From Lomentospora prolificans (Eukaryota; Ascomycota; Sordariomycetes; Microascales; Microascaceae): a stretch of 64,000 bases of DNA. Below are positions 32,720 to 44,326 of the stretch, piece after piece (position 1 is the first letter of the stretch; every line of letters begins with the position of its first letter). Under the pieces are notes generated by a model. The model searched no databases, was not told the origin of the DNA, and was given only the letters and a program-made list of their open reading frames with translations. The translations under genes and the position numbers were made by a program. Location of the stretch: positions 2,666,001 through 2,730,000 of the forward strand of contig JARFXM010000003.1 in NCBI GenBank assembly GCA_029532625.1, written 5' to 3'.

Positions 32720-34643
32720 CAGCATGGCAAGTGACCACGCGACGTTCCGACGTATCAAGGCAATGTCAATTCAAGGACCTCCCGCACTTGTTAATATTGC
32801 ACCGACGCTAGTCGACTTCAAAGCTGCAAGCTACAGGATTCTGCTGTTCAAAGTCAAGTTTAGGTCTCGTTTATTTGGGTTGCACGTCATGTTGAGGTTG
32901 GAGGATCAATTTATGCCGCAACCAACCGAACTCCCTGGGCCGATACAATGCGGCTCACCGTAGCTCTAGAACTTTGGCTGTCAAGCTCACGCTCAAAAAG
33001 ACGTACGGATTCTGATACTCTACCTTGTCTGGCCGTCAATTACCGATGTTATCGAATCCTTTGTTTCTGCGACTCAGAATTGCGGTGTTCCGATCTCAGC
33101 TGTTGCAGCCTTCAGATTTATTGTTGGAGGAACGTAGTTCCATCAGGTCTGATACCGTCGTCCTTCTCCGCAACGCACCAAGCCCTCTTTGACCAAAAAT
33201 CCATAACGACGATGAGATAAGCGCGTTAAGCTTTCCGCCCGGTGATATACATGTCGTCTCAGTTGATTTAGATGTGCATCGTGAAGAGATTGTGTGGAAT
33301 CTCCGCTTCTTGCTTGGCGTATGATAGAAGACAAGAAACTCGCTGCTTGTTTCACATCATATAATTCATATATCGGTAGCACCGGGGCCTAGAAACACAT
33401 TCATTGTCGTCCAGTCACCAAACTTGTGAACTACTCGGGCCATGCTGTTAGAGAGAGTTGGGCGGTTCTCGCCTAGTCGAAGATGTTGGTGCAATATTGA
33501 GGCGAAATCCAGCAGCACTCTTCCAACCTTGCTCTCAAGGTTTCAAATCCACTTATCGGTATGGAAGAGCGAAGACTAGGGCGCTTGAGTGGGATGACCA
33601 ATATGCACAATGGCCGAACAAAAATTGTTTACATGCACACAATTTGCAGTCTTTCGCACCTTTTTAACTCTAGAGAAACTGTATCTACCGTACGAGGATC
33701 CATGGCATCGTCGGTATAGTTCCAGCTCTTTTAGAGATAGCATGGGTGCATAAAAAGCATTCAGGCACCCATCAGGATTCCCGTAAGCAAGTGTCCGCTG
33801 CCACGGCCCATATCGCGTCTTCCCGTCGGGGTCGACCTTGCCCTCCGTCCTCGCCAGCGTAGAGCCATGATGGCGACAAAAACTGCGGAGAAAGGTGATA
33901 GAGGAAGGCCCGGGAGTAGAGGGGGAACGACATCCAAGCAAGGCAAGTAGTTTAGAGCCTGCGCCCAACATGGGCTTCAGTTATTTCTAGCATTTAAACG
34001 GTACCAGTCAGGATGGTAACGAGCATTACATCCCCTCTCCGCCAACCGCCAGCCACGCTACTGGGAAGGGCAAAGAGAGCCCTAAGTGATGAGTGCTCCA
34101 GGTGCAAAAGACAGACAACGGATATTACAAGGCCTGCTATGGAGGTTCCACTCTAGCCTTCGAGGCCGGTGTAGTGGTATGGTTATTAGCCCGCAGCCCA
34201 CTGCTATGACATTATTCCTAAGACGCTCTACATCCACCTGCCGTGCGTAAAAAAAAAAAAAAAATGGGGAGTTGGCCTGGCCTCTGGCGGATACCAGTCT
34301 ATAGACTCTTGGTTGTTGAACACTATAGTACATATTCCGCGATCTTGAGGCGAGCATGACAAATTGGCAGACACCGAGTCTCGCGTTTAGGGCATGTATG
34401 CAATGCATTTACTCGACGAACACTGCTGCAATCTGGAGAGCATCAAGGGTCATAAGCAAGCAACCATCTATTCTTCGTTAATCCCTAGTAATACCAGTGC
34501 TGAATGCGAATATGGGATCCCGCCATCTCGTTTGACGGAGAGTGTTCTAAATTGGTACAGTTTCTATCGTACAAGTCGTATGTGGTTCGGTTCTGATTTT
34601 CCGAACGAACAAGGGAGTAAAAAGTTTGCTTTCGCATGCAAAG
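32720..34643. other. Convergent intergenic region between VPS23 and TOM6
   Basis: About 1.9 kb without a supportable gene. A homopolymer of 16 A lies at 34249-34264. A minus frame of 131 codons (33576-33971) and a plus frame of 132 codons (32565-32963) have no recognisable features; the second overlaps the VPS23 end. Confidence 0.45.
34249..34264 (+). repeat. Poly(A) tract, 16 bases
   Basis: An uninterrupted run of 16 A in the intergenic region downstream of TOM6. Confidence 0.9.
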
Positions 34644-34992
34644 TTATTGCCTATGAAAGCGTTAGCCAGCTATACGGTAATAAAGGGGCCATAATCCCAA
34701 GGTGGTGTGCATACGGAGGAAGAAGGAGCTCGGCCCAGGAGCTAGAGAGGACGGCGACGGCGGCCTAAATCGGTATCAATCTTGTTAGCGCATACTATAA
34801 TCCACTTGGCGATGTTCATCGTGATTCCGCCATCGCCGGGGGTGGACATACACCAAAGGCAAGAATGCTGCGAACAACGGAAGCGTTCTCGGGGGAGGTT
34901 AAGGTGCTGTAGGTGCTACTGAAGAAACCCTGCGGCTGGGGGCCGGGGCCACCGGCGCGCTGAACGACGATTCGCTGCTGCTTTGGAGGCAT
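34644..34992 (-). CDS. TOM6: TOM6, small subunit of the mitochondrial outer-membrane translocase
   Basis: Three exons (34992-34852, 34764-34715, 34650-34644) give 65 residues, the usual Tom6 size. The N-terminus MPPKQQRIVVQ, a Gly/Pro/Gln stretch, then FFSSTYSTLTSPENASVVRS and a C-terminal hydrophobic helix (SILAFGAAVAVLSSSWAELLLPP) reproduce the fungal Tom6 pattern: MPPK start, TSPEN-SVVRS, SSWSE-LLPP. Tom6 stabilises the TOM40 core complex that imports nuclear-encoded proteins into mitochondria. Intron 1 has GTATGT, a GCTAAC branch point and TTTAG; intron 2 has GTATGC, GGCTAAC and CATAG. Without intron 2 the frame would read on 12 more residues (AHHLGIMAPLLPYSWLTLS) before a stop; the spliced version ending LLPPQ fits the family better. 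The exons are too short to show as a standard open frame. It is divergent from the gene at 35787, with about 800 bases between. Confidence 0.85.
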
Positions 34993-35786
34993 TGTGGATG
35001 AATATGAAGAATATGAATGATATTTGCGACGAAGATGGACGTTGGTTCTGAGATGTCGATGGAGGTGTTCGCGAGGTTCTTCGAGCCTGAGCTTGGGACG
35101 AGAAAAATCAAAAAAGGTAGGCGAGCACGGAGAATTCCGTCACGGCTGGAAATTTGCAGAAGGCGCGTGTGCTATCTCCGCAGTTTACCCGGGATTTCAT
35201 TGGAAAGCACCAGCGATGGTGTGCCATGGTGCAACGCCACGCGACTTCGGCAGGCGCCACTAGAGCCTCTGAGAGGCTCGCCACTAATCTCACCACTTCA
35301 CGCTTGGCACTGCCGTCTCTGAGGTCAACTGATGTTGTCATGCTGTGGCTGTTATCTACAAGTCGGGACTGGACATTTTACCCATGAACCGTTGCGTCGC
35401 TTTCGCAAAGTAGATTCTAATCGATTCTAGTGACGGCACGTAGTCTTCCTCTTAAGATTATATACTCTTCCCTCTCATCTCTTGGGTTTACACTGCATTC
35501 CCCGGCTCACTCTGCATGACATTTTGACGTACCTCTCACAAGACGAATGATATTCAGCACCAACTTGCTTACTTGAACCAGACTATATGTTCAAGCCGCC
35601 TTATACTACTTCTCACCCATCCACATATCTTGCTATTCACAATCCAATCCTACCTCTGAGACGCCTTTTGTCAGCTTTAGACACTGTCACCATCTTTACC
35701 TCCCACCTTCACACATCATCCTCATAACAGCGTTATAACGCCCGTTTCAATTCAAAAACCTCCCTACCACACATGTCAAGTTCAAT
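34993..35786. promoter_or_regulatory. Divergent promoter region, TOM6 and the gene at 35787
   Basis: About 800 bases between two divergent starts. The right end is a CT-rich leader (many CCTCC and TCACC runs), typical before fungal start codons. Short frames here have no features. Confidence 0.45.
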
Positions 35787-36612
35787 ATGACGGATACACA
35801 ACCACCTGAATCTGGGGGATTTCTGCCCCCAACCCCAAGCAGCATGCCTTCTCCTCACCCGTCCGTCCCCAGCAGCTCCTCAACTCGTTTTCTCTCCGAC
35901 CTACCCCACCCAAGGAACCGCGCCTTACGACCCGGCTCGAACAAGGAGGACATGGTGCGGAACTATGCTTCCGGGAAACTCATGCAAATCTCCCGCCGCT
36001 ATGTGAAGAAGTTCGGGACCCCTGAACCCGGCGAAGAGCTCACGGGCTACCAGGACTTCTCCGAGCTTTGCAAGGACCTCGATGCAGTTGTAAATGTCCT
36101 GTGGCTCTCTGGAACTCGTACGTTTCCGCCCTCTGTCTATCTTCGACCTTGCGTTCAAACCTAACTCATTATGATTAGCGAGCTTACAAATTCAAATACT
36201 TCTACGTATCGCTAGCGAGTTTACGGAATATGTCCCTTCCTTCCCTCCTGCACCTGATGCAACTCTCCGCTTGCTTAGGAAGCTAGATCATTGCTTCGCT
36301 AGTCTTGCAGCCGGTCAGGATTTCGTTACTAAAGAGACTCTCCCTGGATTTGAGAATGGTCTCACCGGGGCTATGACGACGACTGATATGGTTCGCTGCC
36401 GCAGTACGGTTGAGTCAACGAGGTCTCTCATGTTTCGACTGCTAGGTGACGTTCTTGAAAACGACACTGGAGTCGGTGGCGAAGAAGGAGAGGATGAAGA
36501 CGAACGAGGCGAGCCAACTGCTGCCGACTTGGGGAGAATCAACACGGAGGTCGATCGAATATACGAAAACACTATCATAGCCATCGGGAATAGGCTTGGT
36601 GATGGGCTCTGA
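35787..36612 (+). CDS. Conserved fungal protein of unknown function
   Basis: Two exons (35787-36117, 36179-36612) encode 254 residues. The first 40 residues are Pro/Ser-rich and disordered (PPTPSSMPSPHPSVPSSSS). The rest looks helical: NKEDMVRNYASGKLMQISRR, TGYQDFSELCKDLDAVVNVL, WLSGTPSLQIQILLRIASEF, LRKLDHCFASLAAGQDF and GLTGAMTTTDMVRCRSTVES. A short acidic run (EEGEDEDE) precedes a final helix. I recognise the arrangement from Pezizomycotina proteins of this kind, some of them automatically labelled as meiotic recombination protein DMC1. No RecA-type Walker motifs are present, so that label would be wrong here. I do not assign a function. The intron is GT-AG (GTACGT...GATTAG) with a CCTAAC branch point and keeps the frame. 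The start has an AATATG context and is the first ATG of the frame. Confidence 0.85.
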
Positions 36613-38240
36613 AGCATTTCACAGTTCGCGAACAAGATATGATCGATCAGCCATTTGTCCGCCTATAGACATCTCTCTAAAGGATGCATTTACCTATTGT
36701 ATTTCTTGCGAATATCCAGGTCATCGTTTGCATGGTATGGTTACTCCGGGTATGCCAGCCTTCCCTCACCCCTCGGTAGAGGCTCGATAGCATCGAAATT
36801 GCGGTGAGGCACACCGCACTCGAGTTCCGGCGCACCAATGCATGGATGAACGATGGGGCCAAGAGGTGGGGTATCCGGGACGTTGGCCTAGTCAACAGAG
36901 GGAAAGGCTAGCGGATACATAGGCGTGCGGGAGGAGGAATACACATTTCGAGAAGAGGAGAGTTAGCCTCGCCTCCCACGGACAAGGTATGAGAGCCCGA
37001 CTCTCGCCCCGCCACAACTTGGGCCGTCGTGCCTCTTTCCCTATCAAGAAGAGACCAGCTTGTGGTCCGATGTTGAATAACGATCAAGGCCTCACAGCCA
37101 CCGAGTCGCTATATTTAAACTAGGACGCTGGAATCACGACAGACTGCAATGTGATAATCTCAAAAGACTACGTACGCACTTTAAAAAGTCGACGAGATTA
37201 ATCGAGTTCGATAGATAAAACACAATCCTTATCCTCAGTAAATCAAGAGAGCAAAACCCCCGGAACCTGATAATAATACGTACACATGATCACACCATTG
37301 AAACGACCATCGCTCCACGGTCGAAAGCTCCCCATCCTTCCTTGATCCCAATCCAGAGACACAAATCCCAAGTGGAAGAGCACTGGTAACACGGCGGAGA
37401 ATAAACAGGAGATAGCAATAGAAGACACAACAATAAGAAAACCCCATATGCCTAGCTTTCGCTACTCACGCCGTTTTCTTAACACCTCAATCATTGAGTA
37501 CACCATCATACTCTCAGCCAAGGTGAGTAATGTTGACAAATGAGACACCAACCCCCGTGGCGTACCTGTAGAAATCGACAGCAAGCCACAGCTCCTGTAT
37601 TGTAAAATGTATCCCGTCCAGATCCATAGTGGCGGCGGCAGGCTCTCTGACCCAGATTCGTGTCCTCGCCTGCGTTGACGCCACATATGCTGGGAAGCCC
37701 GGGCAATGGGTATCCTTGAACACACCCGATCCTTGAAAACCAGGGAAGCGGGAGAAGAAGAGCGAAAAGAAAAAAGCCGGAATGTACAGAGATCTGCCTA
37801 TTCGAGCCTTGAATTATGAGGGTGTTTGTCGTTGATGCCACAAAAGCATGTAGCGTCCCGAGCAACACTGCCGTCGTTCTAGAAGCGAAAACACGAAGAC
37901 TCTGACTGAACCCGGCTGATGCCAGAGCACAAGAAAAGATAAGTAAAAACGCGGTGATACGGGATAAAATGGACAGCGCAGCACTATTTGGCCAGACCCG
38001 AATTGCCCTTGTAAAAGACTGCGTCGTGATGTAAAGCATGCAAACGCGCGAGGGGAGAAACAAGATAAGATGGGGGAATAGCGTGAAACGTGTAAACGTG
38101 TTGAATTCCCAATACAGCACCAGCAAAGCAACAAACGCCAGGATGATGAATGGTGTCATTGTTCCACTCAAAGCGCGAGGCGCCAAGAGTAGTGGACCGA
38201 AGCCTTTTCTTGTGTGAAGCAAACATCTAGAGGGCTGCGA
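36613..38240. other. Convergent intergenic region
   Basis: About 1.6 kb between two facing genes. It probably holds long 3' untranslated regions. A hydrophobic minus-strand frame of 238 codons (37506-38222) starts just beyond the stop of the LisH gene; it has no family features that I recognise and is discussed as a finding. Confidence 0.45.
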
Positions 38241-40983
38241 TCACTCAGCGCCAATCTCGCCAGTGCCTTCCATGGAAGCATAGCCTGCGTTAAAATCGAA
38301 ACCAGTGTTGTCGCCATCCTCATGGAGGAAGGCGTCGAAGTCGAAGTCGTTAAGCACGTCGCTGCTGGAAATGGGATTGGCGAAATCCATCCCAGGGAAA
38401 ACATCCTGTAAGAGTGTGTTAGACCTTTGCTAGCAAGTCCAATGCGATGTGACTGAATACGTACGATTCCACCAGCGGGATCCATGGAGAAACCACCTTG
38501 CGGGTCGGTATGGATTTGCTGTGCGGGTTGTACTGCGGGAGCAGGAGCGGGGGCAGGAGTGGGTTGAGGTCCGGCAGGGCCAGAAGCCGCAGCAACGGGT
38601 CCGGCACTCGCTCCGCCGGCCTGGCCGGCCTTGAAGCCAGCCTGGGCAGTGCCGGGTGTCATGGGAGTCGCGGGCGTCGGCGGTTCCGCATCTGCGGCAG
38701 GCTCGCTGGCAGCCGCAGCGGCCGAAGCATTGAGGGTATTGTTGGATTTCTTTTGAGCGGCAGCCTGAATTATCTGTGTCAGATGTGAACCAATTTCTAT
38801 ATTTACGTCAGGAGAGATTTCCTTACCTTAGCCTTGGCGTTCTTCGTCTCCTTCTTCTTGGGGGCAGGCTTGGTTGCCTGTGAAGGCGTGGGCGGTTGGG
38901 GAGTGCCCTGTTGGGTGTTCTGTTGAGGTGACGATGTCTGGTTCCGATTGTTCGCGTTGCTAGCGGCGGCGGCGGGACCCGAAGGCGGGGGCATAGAGTT
39001 CCTTTGTTGGGGTGTGCCCTGTACTTGCTGGCCCTGCGGCCCTCCTTGTTGCATCATCTGGTTGTTAGGGCCTTGCCATTGAATTTGCTGGTTGCCTTGG
39101 TTGCCTGCGGCGGGTTGTTGACCACGTCCGGCCATCATTTGAGGGTTGACAGGGCTATTAAACTGCTGATTAGGGTGAGAGCTAGGAGGACGCATGCCAC
39201 CATTCATCTGCCCATTACCAACCATGGCGCCATTCATGTCCTTGAAGAAATGAGGCCCCAAGTTTGGGTTTATTTCGCCACCCATGAAGTTCATGGCGTT
39301 CGGTGAACCCCTAGATTGCGCACCATCGGGATGGGGAGAGCCCATGTTATTGTTGCTCATTTGAGGAGTTCCGCGCTTCATCTGATCCGCTGGGTTAGGC
39401 GAGGCACCAGACCGTGGCGCCTGAGGAGAGCCATCTGGCATTATTTGACCATTCGGGCCTGGGGGTCCAGCGGGGCCGGGGGCACCGTTAGGTGCATCAC
39501 GAGGGATGCCACCCATATTGTCCTGTTCTTGACGAGCCATCATCAAACGCTTCTTGTTTTGTTGCTCAAGCAACATGAGCTGTAGTTGGTAATCCTGGAG
39601 AGCATGATTGCTGCCTCCAGCAGCCTGAGGGCCGCCTTGACCAGGCCTCATCCCATTAGGACCGGCTCCCATCTCAGGATTGTAATAGGCACCAATAGCT
39701 GCACCATCAGTGCCGGCAGCCATCATTGGCGAGCCTTGACCCTGAGGCATTCCGGCATTAGCCATGCCCTTATTGGGCATCTGCTGGCTCTGTTGTTGCT
39801 GAAGATTGGCCGAATATGTAGCGATGGACTTAGCCTGCACAGCGGGGCTCTGCTGAGAGAACTGCTGCAGTTGATGGGGACTTAACTGGCCAGGATTAAT
39901 TCCATGGGACATTAAGAGCTGCTGGGCCTGTTGGAGATTAGGTGCACCGCCTTGCTGTCCAGGCATTCCCTGGACAGGTCGCATGCCGGGTTGGTTCGGG
40001 TTGAAAGCCGAGTCTCCGAGTCGAGGTCGCTTGGAAGGTGAGGGCGCATTCTCAGCGGCACCAGGCGAATTTGGTCGCTGGCGATTGCCATCCATGTCAG
40101 AGGGGTCTCGTTGCATCTGGTTCTGCTTTGCTTGGTGTAGCATGGCTTGTGGGCTAAAAGCGAGATGTTAGATGGGCTGGGAAACACAACACACAGACTG
40201 TACTTACTGGTTTTGGTTGTTGGCCATGGCGGTTCGAACAAGGCCTTGCTTCCCGGCCATAGCCATTCCGCCACCGTTTTGCATGCGCATCATTTGCGCT
40301 TGGTACTGTTGTTGGGACATATCCGGCCGCATCTGTCGCAGCATCTCCTGCTGCTGGGTCTGGCGAAGACGGGACTGGGTCTAAAGGTCGGGTTGGTTAG
40401 AATGGCAGTGACACTTATAATCGAATCATAGATTTCGGAAGCCATGTGAAGCGCGCCTGGGGATGAGAATAGAAATACTGACCTGGGTGTGGTTGACATA
40501 TTGGTGGACAACGCCAGAACCACCGTGTTTCCGCTGTGCGCTGTACATGTCCCAAAAGAGACAGAACCATTCGTGGAGGAACGATGTGCCGTCGGATGTC
40601 CTAGGAAGCTTCGGTGGCGGCAAATCGTCCGGAAGCTTTTCCATTTCATCCTTGCTGTCTGTATCCATGGCATCGCCTCCGACGCCATTTCCAAGCGCGT
40701 TCCCGTTTTCATCGCGGCGACGATTGGCACCGTCTCGCACTACGTTCACTTGATGATCACCCCGTAGAAGGGTGCGTGCGCAATCGTGCATTCCGAAGCG
40801 GATGAAGTACTCATAGATGTAAGTATTGAGCAAAGTCCGCTGGCTGTCGTTGATCGGCGCGTGTTGCCGAGGACCGGGCTGCTGTGCGCCGGCCGCGTTG
40901 TTCATCATGGGCATCGGTGCTGCGCCGACCGGGCCACCCATGGAGCCCAGATTGGCCATGTTTACGTTTGCCGCGGGATTCAT
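38241..40983 (-). CDS. LisH-domain transcriptional regulator (Som1/SomA/Flo8 type)
   Basis: Five exons (40983-40483, 40380-40208, 40153-38827, 38764-38465, 38405-38241) encode 821 residues. A LisH motif lies at about residues 45-80: SQRTLLNTYIYEYFIRFGM, HDCARTLLRGD. The conserved segment GTSFLHEWFCLFWDMYSAQR follows; this arrangement is that of SomA (Aspergillus), Som1 (Magnaporthe) and Flo8 (yeast). The centre is Gln/Asn/Gly/Pro-rich with repeated NGPAG-type runs (activation or prion-like low complexity). A nuclear-type basic patch APKKKETKNAKAK occurs near residue 605. The C-terminus is acidic with DFDFDAFLHEDGDNTGFDFN, as in Som1. These proteins act downstream of cAMP/PKA and control adhesion, conidiation, biofilm and pathogenic development. 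All introns are GT-AG and in phase. The 5' leader is probably long (up to 2 kb is free upstream). Confidence 0.9.
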
Positions 40984-43189
40984 GATGGATGTTGTATTTG
41001 TGTATGTATGGCTGTACAGTAGTCGGAGATGGCTAGCTCAGGCGTGGATCTGAAGTACGCGAAGTGCTTGTTGGTGGCAAGCACTGTGGACGCAATACTT
41101 TAGCTCCAAAGCGAGTCTGCTAGCCTCGGTGGGAGACTGGTTGGCGACAACCACGGATATGAGCGATAGAAAACGCGTTGAATATGCTGCGCTTGATAGA
41201 GATGCCGGCAGAGGAGCTCCGTTCTCGCTAGGAAGCTGATGCCAGTGTGGGAAATGAAATAAGCTATTAGGGGGTTTGTCGATAAATCTTGCTCTCCTAG
41301 TCGGTCGCAAGAGCCGCGAAACGATGTGGCCCGGAAGTGTCTAACGGGGTAGCGATCCGACGACGGTCACGGTCTTGTAAGGGGCTGTGCCTCACGGCGG
41401 TCCTCGTAAGAACCAAGATTGGTGCGCAAAATGTAGCGACGGCGATGACACTGGAAGGCGGTCGGTCTCCGATGATGGTTAATCCTGCTGGCTTATGGTC
41501 GAGGATATCAGGACTTGAGAGTAGTCTGGGCGGTCAGGTCGGGTCGACAGTTGCCGTAGTAGGCCCGGCGATGGAAACATCAATGGTGAGGTTACAAATC
41601 AACTATCATGGCACATTGCATGAAATTACCAAAGGACCAAGTGAGATAGGCAATGGTATTTTGATGAAGGAGCGGATGGAGTGGGCTTGGGAAGTCGACG
41701 AGTAGATGAGTGGGTGCGATTTGGTTCCTGGGACTCGGTCTGCCTCTGGGGCCGTTGGCGAGTGGAGGGGGGTTGCTGGATATTTTGAAGAACAGGGGAA
41801 GGATGAAGGAGAAGGGGAGAGGTGAGGGTGGAAGACGAAGGTGTGAGAGAGAGACGCCAAGCGACGTTTGGGGGAAAAGGATGGGGCTGGCTTTTCCCAA
41901 AAATTTTCCCCCATAGACCTGGCGGGACAAGTCTGGATTGAGGGTTTCGTTGCTGTTTCTAGGCTCAAGTGGCCTGGAGTCGGGAGGGAGCGCCCTGAAG
42001 AGCTGCAAATCCAAGTGCTGAACCTTCCTGGAATCCGGGGAGTTTTAGAGGCAGGAGACGCCTCACAGAGGCTGTCCTCGCACACACTGTGTGAGAATTG
42101 GTGGCGAAGGAGGGAACGCATGACAAGCAGTGGGTGTTGCGTAATTTTCAGAACGGCAAAACTATGCAGGAGGCCCGGATATCCCTGCGTAAATTCTGTA
42201 CCGCTGCCCCATTTTTCAGGCAAGACAAAACAAAGGCACAGTATTAGTATTTGGAAATACTGGCTACATTTTGTGTCAAGGCGTCTTCTACCCAACCCTG
42301 TAATCAATTGCTTCAGGCTGGAACCGTCAAATGGAGCCTACACTGCCCAGCGGTTTATTGTTCGACTTTGCAATTAAGGTATCACCGAACAATCAGATGA
42401 TGACTCCTCAGGTTAAGAGATATCTGGTGCCTCCCACGGTGCCGGAAAAGCCTTCTACCCACCCTGTGCAAACGCTATATAAATACACTTCCAATTCTTT
42501 CTCTTCGGGATTCCATTTGTATCTTTTATTCAACTCCCAGTTGTAAAGTCTCGACCTCGCTGGGCGATATCGCCGAACCTTGTCGATGGTAGTGGCCAAT
42601 TAGCTGAAGCAGATCGGGACCACTGACACAGGTACTTGGACGCAAAGCGGGGATTAAGTTACCCAACGGTTTGTGGGTATTCTGAAAACTCCTTTATTAT
42701 GTGATTGATCACGAGCCGCAGTCTTGCTATTTCTACAGATGCTCTGTTGATGAAACATGGGATGAAATTCAAGATGGTCCATCCGATCCTCGTGGATCAA
42801 CTCTAATCGAAGGGCAGCAACCTTGATGTTGTAAAGCCACGCTTACCATATCAGCTCTGTGGCTGTATTGACAATGCTGAAGTATTTAGACGCCCGGTTG
42901 TCTGGTGGGCGCACACGAGTGAATTATCTCCATGCTGGAATAGCTTCGCCAGCCTATAAGAGGCCACTGAGGCCAGGATGATGGCTCGAGCATTAGAACG
43001 GAGGACGGGCATCAACGCGACATTCATTGGGTATGTTGCGTGTCGAAACCCCGAGAAGGTGAATAATATAACATCAATATTTTCCCAGTTGTATTTCGTT
43101 GCGAATGAACTTTGATGATGGGGTTATGCAGCGCGAGGTTGCTGGTATTATGTGGAGGTATGAGAGACACCACCCAAGCGCCCCATAGC
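40984..43189. other. Upstream region of the Som1/Flo8 gene and 3' region of BET3
   Basis: Both flanking genes are minus strand. The 2.2 kb probably carry a long promoter and leader for the LisH regulator, as is usual for Flo8-type genes. Frames such as 41606-42307 (minus, 233 codons) are rich in Pro/Ser and show no domain; they are regarded as chance. A TATATAAA sequence is at about 42477. Confidence 0.45.
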
Positions 43190-43955
43190 TTAGTCGTCCT
43201 CAGGCGGCAGCTCGTCGTCGATGTACCGGATCAAGGAGACTCTCATCTCGGTCGTATCATTTCCGCGCAGGACGTCGCTAATGAAATGGGCTTCTACCTG
43301 CATCTGAACCATTTCTAGAGCCCCTCGGAGAACACCACAGAAGATGTTGGAATACCAGAGCTCATCTTGAGCCCGTCCATCATCAGGAAGCTCAACAAAA
43401 TCGGCTAGCGGGTTCTCGTCAAAAACGAGAGAGAACTGCTTATTGTCGTTGGTCCAATTGGTAACTTGAGGTGTGATGTTAAGAAATATCTTGAACCCAA
43501 CCTGTCAAACCACGTCAGCTGGTGCGCGAAACCGGGGAAGAAGTATATAGCATAGCATAGCTTACGCGCGCGACCATATCCGCGGTCTCTCTGAAGTTCG
43601 AGCAGCGCTTCATAGTATTCGACTTGGCAAGGTAGTCCTCAATAAGCCGTAGGCCTATATTGTATCCCATCTTATCAAGCTGCTTGTTGACTTCGACATA
43701 ATCTCCGTCAAAATCCTTGCATAGCTGAGCAACCACCGTTCCGTAGGTTAAAATTACCAGCTCGGCGTTGACTTTATCGACACGGGTTCTGCCCGCAAGT
43801 TTGGTTGGCAAACGTGGCGGGGGACTATGGCTGGGGAAAACACTCACTTCCATATCCTACGAATAGCTTGGTCAGTGGAACGACTTAATCTGGAAGATAG
43901 TTTGGGGTTGAATAACATACTCCTCGCCTAACCGGCTCGCCTTATTAGAGGCCAT
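43190..43955 (-). CDS. BET3: TRAPP complex subunit Bet3 (TRAPPC3)
   Basis: Four exons: 43955-43921, 43856-43848, 43788-43566 and 43501-43190, giving 192 residues. The sequence MASNKASRLGEEIWKTRVDK, LTYGTVVAQLCKD, NKQLDKMGYNIGLRLIEDYL, CSNFRETADMVARV, TPQVTNWTNDNKQFSLVFDE, NPLADFVELPDD and WYSNIFCGVLRGALEMVQMQ follows Bet3 from end to end. The Cys of CSNFRETADMV corresponds to the Cys acylated with palmitate in mammalian TRAPPC3. Bet3 is a core subunit of the TRAPP tethers and Rab exchange factors (Ypt1/Rab1) on the Golgi. Exon 2 is a 9-base microexon (GATATGGAA) that supplies most of the conserved EIWK; skipping it would delete three residues in frame. All splice sites are GT-AG. The start codon is that of MASNKASRLGEE, the family N-terminus. 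Confidence 0.95.
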
Positions 43956-44326
43956 ATCCACAGTAGGATGTGAAGAAACTGTCCGAAATTTCGGATGTGA
44001 GACTGGGAACGCTCGCGAGATCGATTATCCCCTAGCTGTTGTAGTCGCTGGCCACAGGCGGTGATGCGCTTGGTGGGTATGGGCGGGGATCTGTAGCTGG
44101 CAATGGGAGAGACACGGAAAATTCCCGGGGTCGGCGTGGATCGGCGCCGATATCACGTGATTATTAAATCCTCGAAGCTCAAAGGACGCGAAATCCTGGT
44201 AATTTTGTACCTCGATGAGCAACGTAGCAGACCGCGACGACCACAGCAATCCAGCGCCTCCCTTTATTATCTTCCCTGTTTCTCAACTTGATTATCTTTG
44301 GAGTCCCCGCCGGAAGATCCCTCAAC
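43956..44326. promoter_or_regulatory. Short bidirectional promoter of BET3 and the U5-40K gene
   Basis: Only 371 bases separate the two starts. TCACGTGA, a perfect CACGTG-core palindrome, lies at 44153-44160, about 200 bases from BET3 and 170 bases from the WD40 start. It shares its core with the GUF1 element. Confidence 0.55.

Noticed and set aside
33576..33971. 131-codon minus-strand frame between VPS23 and TOM6
   Set aside because: No recognisable domain or splice context; overlaps other frames; probably chance.
35787..36612. Label as meiotic recombinase DMC1
   Set aside because: Similar fungal proteins carry that label in automatic annotation, but this one has no Walker A/B or RecA-fold motifs and is too short.
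41606..42307. 233-codon minus-strand frame upstream of the Som1/Flo8 gene
   Set aside because: Ser/Pro-rich with no recognisable features, overlapping other frames; most likely a chance frame in a long leader or promoter.
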